DNA of 11,218 nucleotides from Pseudomonadota bacterium (GTDB taxonomy: Bacteria; Pseudomonadota; Gammaproteobacteria; Xanthomonadales; Xanthomonadaceae): positions 1 to 11,218 of the forward strand of contig JAFAFD010000172.1 of NCBI GenBank assembly GCA_023423675.1. Reading direction: 5' to 3'. Position numbers and translations under genes: made by a program. Below, one piece after another: positions 5,631 to 11,218 of the stretch. Under the pieces are notes generated by a model. It was not told the DNA's origin and made no database searches. It saw nothing but the letters and a program-made list of their open reading frames with translations. Position 1 is the stretch's first letter. Every line of letters begins with the position of its first letter.

Positions 5631-6872
5631 ATGACGCCCATGCCGCACGACCACGACCACTGCAACCACCTGCCCGGCGAAGCCTGCTCCGCCGACCACG
5701 CACACGACACCGCGCCGCGCCTGGTGCCGCCGCCGCTGTCGCTGTACGTGCACCTGCCGTGGTGCGTGCGCAAATGCCCGTACTGCGATTTCAACTCGCA
5801 CCAGGCCAAGGGCGAGCTGCCGTTCGAGGCCTACATCGACGCCCTGCTGCGCGACCTCGACCAGGACCTGCCGCTGGTATGGGGCCGGGTGGTGCACAGC
5901 GTGTTCTTCGGTGGTGGTACGCCCAGCCTGTTCCCGCCGGAAGCGATCGACCGCTTCCTGCAGCAGGCCAGTGCGCGCCTGCGCTTCGCACCCAATGCCG
6001 AGATCACCCTGGAAACCAACCCGGGCACCGCCGAGCACGGTCGTTTCGACCGCTACCGCGCGGCCGGCGTGAACCGCCTCAGCTTCGGCATCCAGAGCTT
6101 CGACGATGCCGCACTGAAGCGCCTGGGCCGCATCCATGACAGTGGCGAAGCCGAGCGCGCGGTGAAGATGGCGCAGGACGCGGGCTACGACAATTTCAAC
6201 ATCGACCTGATGTACGCGCTGCCGGAACAGACCCTGGCCGGTGCCGAGGCCGACCTGGAACGCGCTTTCGCGCTGCAGCCGGCACACATCTCGCACTACC
6301 AGCTGACCCTGGAACCGAACACCGTATTCTTCGCGCGGCCGCCGCAGGGCATCCCCGACGAGGACAACGCCTGGGACATGCAGGAGCACTGCCAGGCGCT
6401 GCTGGCGCAGGCCGGTTTCGGCCAGTACGAAGTGAGTGCCTATGCCCGCCCCGGCCGGCAGAGTGCGCACAACCTGAACTACTGGCGCTTCGGCGATTAC
6501 CTGGGCATCGGCGCCGGCGCGCACGGCAAGATCAGCTCCGGTGCCGAGGAACACGTGCTGCGGCGCTGGAAGCTCAAGCACCCGCAGGCCTACATGGACA
6601 GCGCCGGCAGCCCGGCCTCGTTCGGGGGCGACGAAGTGATCGCCGCCGACCGCCTGCCCTTCGAGTACATGCTGAACCTGCTGCGCCTGCACGAGGGCTT
6701 CGGCCTGCGCGATTTCGAATCGCGCACCGGCCTGCCGCGCAGCGTGCTGGACGCACCGGTGGCCGAAGCCGTGCAGCGCGGCTGGCTGGAGGTGAGCGGC
6801 GACCACGTGCAGCCGACCGAACTGGGCCGCCGCTTCACCAACGATGTGGTGAGCCTGTTCCTGGAGGAATGA
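5631..6872 (+). CDS. hemW: Radical SAM heme chaperone HemW
   Basis: This 413-residue member of the coproporphyrinogen III oxidase-like radical SAM family is, by established work on HemW, a heme-binding chaperone rather than a true CPO. The [4Fe-4S] cluster motif is CVRKCPYCDF (Cys45, Cys49, Cys52), followed by FFGGGTPS (92-99), ETNPGT (128-133), NRLSFGIQSF, HNLNYW (280-285) and DYLGIGAGAHG (289-299), the HemW pattern. The C-terminal HemW domain runs to about residue 410. Ahead of the catalytic domain is an unusual His/Cys-rich tail (His6, 8, 10, 13, 23, 25; Cys11, 19). Two ATGs are possible, 5631 and 5640, neither with a Shine-Dalgarno; the shorter form keeps the His-rich tail. It follows rdgB by 47 bp in the same direction. 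Confidence 0.94.
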   Translation: MTPMPHDHDHCNHLPGEACSADHAHDTAPRLVPPPLSLYVHLPWCVRKCPYCDFNSHQAKGELPFEAYIDALLRDLDQDLPLVWGRVVHSVFFGGGTPSLFPPEAIDRFLQQASARLRFAPNAEITLETNPGTAEHGRFDRYRAAGVNRLSFGIQSFDDAALKRLGRIHDSGEAERAVKMAQDAGYDNFNIDLMYALPEQTLAGAEADLERAFALQPAHISHYQLTLEPNTVFFARPPQGIPDEDNAWDMQEHCQALLAQAGFGQYEVSAYARPGRQSAHNLNYWRFGDYLGIGAGAHGKISSGAEEHVLRRWKLKHPQAYMDSAGSPASFGGDEVIAADRLPFEYMLNLLRLHEGFGLRDFESRTGLPRSVLDAPVAEAVQRGWLEVSGDHVQPTELGRRFTNDVVSLFLEE

Positions 6873-6885
6873 TCTTCCGATGATG

Positions 6886-6913
6886 CGTCCGCCGGGCATG
6901 GCCCGGCGCTACC
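6886..6913 (-). repeat. SMAG-type palindromic repeat, copy 1 (tandem pair)
   Basis: On the minus strand this reads GGTAGCGCCGGGCCATGCCC and continues GGCGGACG: a GTAG head followed by a perfect 8-bp stem (CGCCGGGC, 6890-6897, with GCCCGGCG, 6901-6908) around a three-base loop. This is the organisation of the S. maltophilia GTAG (SMAG) repeats, a REP-like family. It lies 13 bp after the hemW stop. Confidence 0.75.
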
Positions 6914-6927
6914 GGATGCCCTCGGTA

Positions 6928-6951
6928 CGTCCGCCGGGCATGGCCCGCAGC
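6928..6951 (-). repeat. SMAG-type palindromic repeat, copy 2 (degenerate)
   Basis: A second copy in the same orientation shares a 20-bp exact direct repeat with copy 1 (6886-6905 and 6928-6947, 42-bp period). Its outer stem is damaged: only CGGGC / GCCCG around ATG still pairs, and the GTAG head is replaced by AGCTG. The tandem pair separates hemW from the DUF1631 gene and may act as a transcript-end or RNA-stability element, as REP pairs can; that role is inferred. Confidence 0.65.
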
Positions 6952-7017
6952 TGGCGCCTTCACCTGCCAGACGGTAGATTCCCATGTTGATTCGCGGGAA
7001 TCCCGGAACTGCACCCG

Positions 7018-9291
7018 ATGTCTGCCGCTTTCCCCTTTGCCACCCCTGACAGCGCGCGCCTGGCCGCCGCAGACCTGCCCCCCCGCGTGCGCGAGCTGCT
7101 GGGTGAACTGCTGGTGCTGTGCCGCCATGTGCTGACCGCGCCGCTCATCCTTACCGTGGAAGCGGCCGAACAGGCGTTGCTGCACGACGCCGACCATGCA
7201 CGCAATCCGCAGATGCAGGCGGAGCTGCTGGCACAGCGTGGCCAGCTGCACGCGTTTGCCGGCACCTTCTGCGACCGCATGCTCGATGCGCTGGCCGACA
7301 GCCTGGTGCAGCTGCGTGCGCCGCAGGACACCGCACCGCCGAGCGCGCCCGCTCGCCCGCCGGGCCTGCTGGGCCTGTCGCTGGTGGATGATCACGAAGT
7401 GGACCGCAACCTGGTGCTGACCGAAATGGTGCGCCGGGAAAACCAGCGTTCGGGCAATGCCCTGAACCTGCTCGGCCAGCGCCTTGCGGTGCTGGCCGCC
7501 GCCCCGGCGTTCGACAACGACACCCTGCCGCTGGCGCCGCAGGCGCTGTGCACCCTGGTGCGGCGCCTGGCCGAACAGGATGGGCTGAGCGCGGAACTGC
7601 AGCTGGCGCTCTATCGCAGCTTCGAACGCCAGCTGCTGGAACGCCTCGGCGATGTTCTTGAGCGCGCCAACAACCTGCTGGCCCAGCACGGCGTGCTGCC
7701 GGGCCTGGTCTACACCCCGTACCTGGCGCGCTCGTCCAGCACCCGCCGCATCATCACCCAGTCCGTCGGCGGTGGCCGCGCGACGCAGCCTGCACCGCGT
7801 TCGGCCGAGCCGTTGACCGGCTGGGGCAGCTCGGGCCGCGCGGGTTCATGGTCGGCGCTGATGCAGGACGCCTTCGCCGACACCGTCCCGCCGGGTGCGG
7901 CCAACCCGGAACTGACCACGCCCCCGGCCAACCTGCTGCACGACCTGCTGCAGCAGGCCCGGCACGCCGCGCCGATGGCCATCGAACCGCCCTCGGTGCC
8001 CAGCGGCCTGGTGGATGCGGTGCTGGCGCGCCTGCAGGCCCAGGCCGGCGCCGCCACCAGCATCACCGACCTGCAGACCGCCGTGACAGCGCAGCTGCGC
8101 AGTGAGCACGGCGCACAGGCCCAGCTGGCCAGCCACGATCGCGACCACCTCGACCTGCTGCGCCTGCTGCTGCAGCAGGTGCAGCAGCAACAGCGCCCCG
8201 ACCCCGTGCCGGCCGCCCTGCTGGCCCGCCTGCAGGTGCCACTGGCGCGCGCGGCGATGGCCGACCCCGCCTTCTTCGTGCGCGACGAACACCCCGCGCG
8301 CGAACTGCTCAATACCATCGCCGAAGCCGGTGCCAACTGGCTGGGCGACGATGACGTGGACCCGCAGCTGATGCAGCGCCTGGCGCAGAGCGTGCAGGGA
8401 CTGCTGGGCCAGGACGCGCGCACGCCCGAAGCGTTCGCTGCGGCCAATGAAGACATCCAGCAGCACCAGCGCGCCGCCGCGCATCGCGCCGAGCTGGCCG
8501 AACGCCGCCATGTGGAAGCAGCGCGCGGCAAGGAGCGGTTGGCCCTGGCCCGCCGCGAAGCCAGCGCGCAGATCGACCAGCAATGCCAGGCACAGGAGCC
8601 GCCGCGCTTCGTGCAGACCCTGCTGCGCGAGGCCTGGGCCGACGCCCTGACCCTGACCCGGCTGCGCCATGGCGATGACTCGGCGCAGTGGCAGGAACGC
8701 CTGCAGCAGACCGAACGCATTGCCGCGGTCACCGCCGCGCCCGCCGAGGCCGACAGCGTGCCCGACGCGCCGCTGGCCGCGGAAGTGGAAGCGGCCCTGC
8801 TGCAGGTCGGCTACCACCCCGAGGAAGCCTCGGCGGTTGCCCGCCGCCTGGCCACGCCCGGCGGCGAGGACGAGCACACCTCGCGCACCGAACTCAGTGC
8901 ACGCCTGAAGGCGCGCGCGCGGCTGGGCGAGCATGCAGCGGGCAGCACCCGCACCCACGACGCCGCACCGCGCAGCGCGGCCGAGCAGGCCTGCCATGAG
9001 CAGCTGACCCACCTGCCCTTCGGCAGTTGGTTCGACCTCACCGACGAGGACGGCAGCGTGCGCCGCCAGCGCCTGTCCTGGTACAGCCTGCTGACCGGCC
9101 ATGTGCTGTTCGTCAATCCGCGCGGGCAGAAAAGCAGCGAGACCGACCTGGATACGCTGGCCCGGCAGATGGCCGCCGGCCGGGCGCAGCTGGTCACCGA
9201 AGAAAAAGGCCGCCTGGTCGATCGTGCGTGGCAGGCCAGCCTGTCTGCCCTGCGCGCAATGGCCGGTCGTCGCCAGGAGCCTGACGCATGA
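7018..9291 (+). CDS. DUF1631 family protein
   Basis: This 757-residue protein resembles DUF1631 proteins of gammaproteobacteria (sometimes misnamed thymidine phosphorylase); its function is unknown. It is mostly helical and rich in Leu, Ala, Gln and Arg. The N-terminal third (about 20-260) is typical of the family, for example LPPRVRELLGELLVLCRH. A Gln-rich segment (QQVQQQQ, about 386-392) and a long charged helix (about 475-525, possible coiled coil) follow. The C-terminus (about 660-745, GSWFDL at 669-674, then RQRLSWYSLLTG and LFVNPRG) looks like a PilZ-like beta-barrel without the RxxxR and (D/N)xSxxG c-di-GMP motif. No signal peptide or membrane segment is visible, so it is probably cytosolic. 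Its stop overlaps the next, PilZ-encoding gene by 4 bp. Confidence 0.85.
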   Translation: MSAAFPFATPDSARLAAADLPPRVRELLGELLVLCRHVLTAPLILTVEAAEQALLHDADHARNPQMQAELLAQRGQLHAFAGTFCDRMLDALADSLVQLRAPQDTAPPSAPARPPGLLGLSLVDDHEVDRNLVLTEMVRRENQRSGNALNLLGQRLAVLAAAPAFDNDTLPLAPQALCTLVRRLAEQDGLSAELQLALYRSFERQLLERLGDVLERANNLLAQHGVLPGLVYTPYLARSSSTRRIITQSVGGGRATQPAPRSAEPLTGWGSSGRAGSWSALMQDAFADTVPPGAANPELTTPPANLLHDLLQQARHAAPMAIEPPSVPSGLVDAVLARLQAQAGAATSITDLQTAVTAQLRSEHGAQAQLASHDRDHLDLLRLLLQQVQQQQRPDPVPAALLARLQVPLARAAMADPAFFVRDEHPARELLNTIAEAGANWLGDDDVDPQLMQRLAQSVQGLLGQDARTPEAFAAANEDIQQHQRAAAHRAELAERRHVEAARGKERLALARREASAQIDQQCQAQEPPRFVQTLLREAWADALTLTRLRHGDDSAQWQERLQQTERIAAVTAAPAEADSVPDAPLAAEVEAALLQVGYHPEEASAVARRLATPGGEDEHTSRTELSARLKARARLGEHAAGSTRTHDAAPRSAAEQACHEQLTHLPFGSWFDLTDEDGSVRRQRLSWYSLLTGHVLFVNPRGQKSSETDLDTLARQMAAGRAQLVTEEKGRLVDRAWQASLSALRAMAGRRQEPDA

Positions 9292-9662
9292 GCCAGTTAC
9301 CGCCGCAGGACACCCGCCGCGCACCGCGCCGCCAGGTGTCCGACCTGGTCCCGGTCACCGACCAGATGCGCGACAGCGTGGTCGGCCGGCTGGGCAATGT
9401 TTCCGAAACCGGCATGCTGATGCTGGCCAGCCAACCGCTGCGCGACGACGCGCTGTACCAGCTGCGCTTCCCGCTGCCGCTGGGCGACGGCCGCAGCGCG
9501 GCCATCGATGTGGGCGTGCACCTGCTGTGGAGCGAACCGGCGCATGCCCCGGGGCAGAGCTGGGCCGGCTTCCGGTTCCTCACCCTGTCGCGCGAACATC
9601 GGCAGCTGCTGCGTGCCTGGATCGGCGAGGACAGCGACGAGGCGCCGGTTTCGACAGGCTGA
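9288..9662 (+). CDS. PilZ domain protein (predicted c-di-GMP binding)
   Basis: This 124-residue, single-domain PilZ protein carries both halves of the c-di-GMP signature: the Arg-rich RRAPRR (residues 10-15, satisfying RxxxR) and NVSETG (37-42, (D/N)xSxxG). Family knowledge says such proteins bind c-di-GMP between these motifs and pass the signal to a partner. Its ATG lies in the stop of the DUF1631 gene (ATGA), so the two are translated together and the DUF1631 protein is the natural candidate partner; that link is inference. The C-terminal tail (EDSDEAPVSTG) is short and acidic. Output (motility, pili, exopolysaccharide, virulence) cannot be read from sequence. Confidence 0.9.
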   Translation: MSQLPPQDTRRAPRRQVSDLVPVTDQMRDSVVGRLGNVSETGMLMLASQPLRDDALYQLRFPLPLGDGRSAAIDVGVHLLWSEPAHAPGQSWAGFRFLTLSREHRQLLRAWIGEDSDEAPVSTG

Positions 9663-9737
9663 GTGCCGGTTCCTGCACAGCGGTTTTTTGCGGTATGCGG
9701 CAGAATCTAGGGCCGTTTTCCGTGTCGAGCCACCGCA

Positions 9738-11069
9738 ATGATCCAGCAAGACCCTGGCGCCCTGTATTCCGACCACCTGGCCGTGCTGTGCCGACGCGCC
9801 GAACAGGCGCTGGCCCGCGGCGGCTTCGACCACCTGGTGGTGCCCAGCGGCACCCTGCACTACCAGATGTTCGACGATCGCGATTACCCGTACGCAGTGA
9901 ACCCGCAGTTCAAGGCGTGGCTGCCGCTCACCCGCGTGCCCAACAGCTGGGTGGTGTTCACCCCGGGCAAGCGCCCGGCGGTGATCTTCCACCAGCCGTT
10001 CGATTACTGGCACGTGGTGCCGGACGCCCCCAGCGGCTGGTGGGTGGAGCACTTCGACATCCACATCATCCGCAAGCCGGAAGAGGCGCTGGCGCTGCTG
10101 CCGGCTGATCCGTCGCGTTGCGCGATCCTCGGCGAGCTGCAGAGCGCGCTGGGTGCCTACGTGCCGAACAACCCGGCGCCGGTGGTGAATTACCTGGAAT
10201 GGCACCGCGCCTGCAAGACGCCGTACGAGGTCGCACTGATGCGTCAGGCGCAGGTGCTGGGCGTGCGCGGCCATCGTGCTGCCGAGGCGGCGTTCCGCAA
10301 TGGCGCCGATGAGTTCAACATCCACATGGCCTACTGCCAGGCCGTGGGCCAGGATGCCAACGAGCTGCCGTACGGCAACATCGTTGCGCTGAACGAACAC
10401 GCCGCGGTGCTGCATTACACCGAACTGGGCCGCACTGCACCGCAGCCGCTGCGCAGCTTCCTGATCGATGCCGGCGCCAGCGCGCATGGCTACGCCAGCG
10501 ACATCACCCGTACCTACGCGGCCAAGGGCCATGACGAATTCGCCGCGATGATCGAGGCCGTGGACGCGGCCCAGCAGCAGATGTGCGCGGCGGTGCGTGC
10601 CGGCTTCGACTACAAGCAGCTGCACGTGGATGCGCATCTTTCGCTGATGGGCGTGCTGAAGGACTTCGGCGTCATCAAGGTCTCGCCGCAGACCGCGCTG
10701 GAAACCGGCGTCAGTGCCGCGTTCTTCCCGCACGGCATCGGCCACCTGATCGGCCTGCAGGTGCACGACGTGGCCGGTTTCGCCGCCAGTGAAGAAGGCG
10801 GCCGCATCGAGCGCCCGGCCGGCCATCCCTACCTGCGCCTGACCCGCGTGCTGGAACCGGGCATGGTGGTGACCATCGAACCGGGCCTGTACTTCATCGA
10901 CATGCTGCTGGACGAAGTGAAGGCTGCCGGCCATGGCGATGCGGTCAACTGGGACCGCGTGGACTTCTTCCGCCCGTATGGTGGCATCCGCATCGAAGAC
11001 GAAGTGCTGTGCACCGAGGGAGAAGCGGACAACCTGACGCGTCCGGAGTTTGCTGCGGCCAACGGCTGA
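9738..11069 (+). CDS. pepQ: Xaa-Pro dipeptidase (prolidase)
   Basis: This 443-residue metallopeptidase of the M24B family cleaves Xaa-Pro dipeptides in the cytosol. The pita-bread catalytic domain keeps all five ligands of the dinuclear metal site: Asp244 (FLIDAG), Asp255 (ASDITRTY), His336 (PHGIGH), Glu381 (TIEPGLYF) and Glu420 (GIRIEDE). These fit the numbering of bacterial PepQ-type prolidases, and length equals that of E. coli PepQ (443). The N-terminal domain (about 1-160) includes DYPYAVNPQFKAWLP and HQPFDYWHVVP, also typical. It starts 75 bp after the PilZ gene. A TTTTTT run (9684-9689) lies in that gap, but no convincing promoter or terminator does, so the gene may have its own weak promoter. 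No terminator is visible downstream. Confidence 0.96.
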   Translation: MIQQDPGALYSDHLAVLCRRAEQALARGGFDHLVVPSGTLHYQMFDDRDYPYAVNPQFKAWLPLTRVPNSWVVFTPGKRPAVIFHQPFDYWHVVPDAPSGWWVEHFDIHIIRKPEEALALLPADPSRCAILGELQSALGAYVPNNPAPVVNYLEWHRACKTPYEVALMRQAQVLGVRGHRAAEAAFRNGADEFNIHMAYCQAVGQDANELPYGNIVALNEHAAVLHYTELGRTAPQPLRSFLIDAGASAHGYASDITRTYAAKGHDEFAAMIEAVDAAQQQMCAAVRAGFDYKQLHVDAHLSLMGVLKDFGVIKVSPQTALETGVSAAFFPHGIGHLIGLQVHDVAGFAASEEGGRIERPAGHPYLRLTRVLEPGMVVTIEPGLYFIDMLLDEVKAAGHGDAVNWDRVDFFRPYGGIRIEDEVLCTEGEADNLTRPEFAAANG

Positions 11070-11092
11070 GCCCCTCGTGGCTGGCCTCACAG

Positions 11093-11110
11093 GTAGAGTC
11101 GACTGTTAGT
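11093..11110 (+). repeat. Truncated SMAG-type palindrome (interrupted in second arm)
   Basis: GTAG head at 11093-11096, overlapping a first arm AGAGTCGACT (11095-11104) and a GTT loop, then only AGT of the expected second arm AGTCGACTCT before the sequence changes to TGTGATC. S. maltophilia carries SMAG elements of this GTAG-AGTCGACT type. The simplest reading is a repeat split by insertion after 11110. It begins 23 bp after the pepQ stop. Confidence 0.55.
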
Positions 11111-11218
11111 TGTGATCTCTCTGTAGGTTGTTCATCCGGGACATCTTTGGAAAATGGTGGTTACCACACCTCTCCAGACCCCAAAGAGCCCGGATGAACA
11201 ACCATAAAAATGCCCGTT
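11111..11218. mobile_element. Possible left edge of an inserted element with a large stem-loop
   Basis: From the break in the palindrome to the window end the DNA is clearly less GC-rich and contains a nested inverted repeat: 15 bp perfect (GGTTGTTCATCCGGG, 11126-11140, with its complement 11189-11203), then after a 4/2-base internal loop 6 bp more (CTTTGG 11145-11150 with CCAAAG 11181-11186), and a small inner GGTG/CACC (11156-11159, 11167-11170). An ATG at 11210 opens a frame (Met-Pro-Val) that runs off the end. It could be the end of an insertion sequence, a MITE of about 78 bp, or a structured RNA gene. No transposase is inside the window, so type and strand are open. Confidence 0.35.

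Noticed and set aside
5451..6899. 482-codon open frame on the minus strand opposite hemW
   Set aside because: GC-rich antisense shadow; its His/Val/Gly/Gln-rich translation has no domain pattern, while the plus strand carries full hemW motifs.
7846..9324. 492-codon open frame on the minus strand opposite the DUF1631 gene
   Set aside because: Antisense shadow with biased Arg/Gly/Gln composition; the plus-strand gene fits its family and overlaps the next gene cleanly.
9663..9737. T-run at 9684-9689 after the PilZ gene as an intrinsic terminator
   Set aside because: No stable stem immediately precedes the run; only 3-4 bp pairings are possible.
9297..11090. 597-codon open frame on the minus strand opposite the PilZ gene and pepQ
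   Set aside because: Spans two well-supported plus-strand genes and an intergenic gap and has no recognisable motifs, so it is a compositional artefact.
11105..11111. GTTAGTT at the palindrome break as an integron attC core
   Set aside because: Does not fit the GTTRRRY core and no matching partner core is found, so the truncated GTAG palindrome explains it better.

Overview
The window is GC-rich chromosomal DNA that I read as Stenotrophomonas (S. maltophilia complex, Xanthomonadaceae). The reasons are the protein sequences, the gene order around rph, yicC, gmk and rpoZ, and several short palindromes with a GTAG head that look like the SMAG repeats known from S. maltophilia. Almost everything is core housekeeping. 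The clear accessory piece is an AbiE-type toxin-antitoxin pair, and the last ~108 bases look like the edge of another inserted element.

Layout. On the minus strand, from right to left: yicC (2894-3754), which ends in a UUCG-loop terminator; an AT-richer interval holding an unrecognised ORF remnant and a candidate abiE promoter/operator; abiEi (antitoxin/repressor, 1939-2553) overlapping abiEii (nucleotidyltransferase toxin, 1068-1946); gmk (188-853); and the first 25 codons of rpoZ (1-77). In related genomes these last two normally continue into spoT. On the plus strand, from 3879: rph, a small VOC-fold protein, rdgB and hemW. The first three are joined by start/stop overlaps and form a tight operon. 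Then come a DUF1631 protein overlapping a small PilZ protein, and pepQ (prolidase).

How the genes work together. rph (tRNA 3'-end trimming) and yicC (an endoribonuclease family) are divergent RNA-processing genes. rdgB cleans non-canonical purine nucleotides from the NTP pool, and gmk makes GDP, the precursor of GTP and of the (p)ppGpp made by the SpoT expected just outside the window. The PilZ protein has a canonical c-di-GMP binding signature, and the C-terminus of its DUF1631 partner looks PilZ-like to me, so the pair is a plausible c-di-GMP effector module of unknown output.

The best leads are: the AbiE cassette sitting between yicC and gmk, with an 11-bp inverted repeat as candidate AbiEi operator; the GTAG palindrome downstream of pepQ that breaks off in its second arm and runs into a strongly structured non-coding segment; and the translationally coupled DUF1631-PilZ pair. 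I found no tRNA, rRNA, CRISPR array or complete transposase gene.
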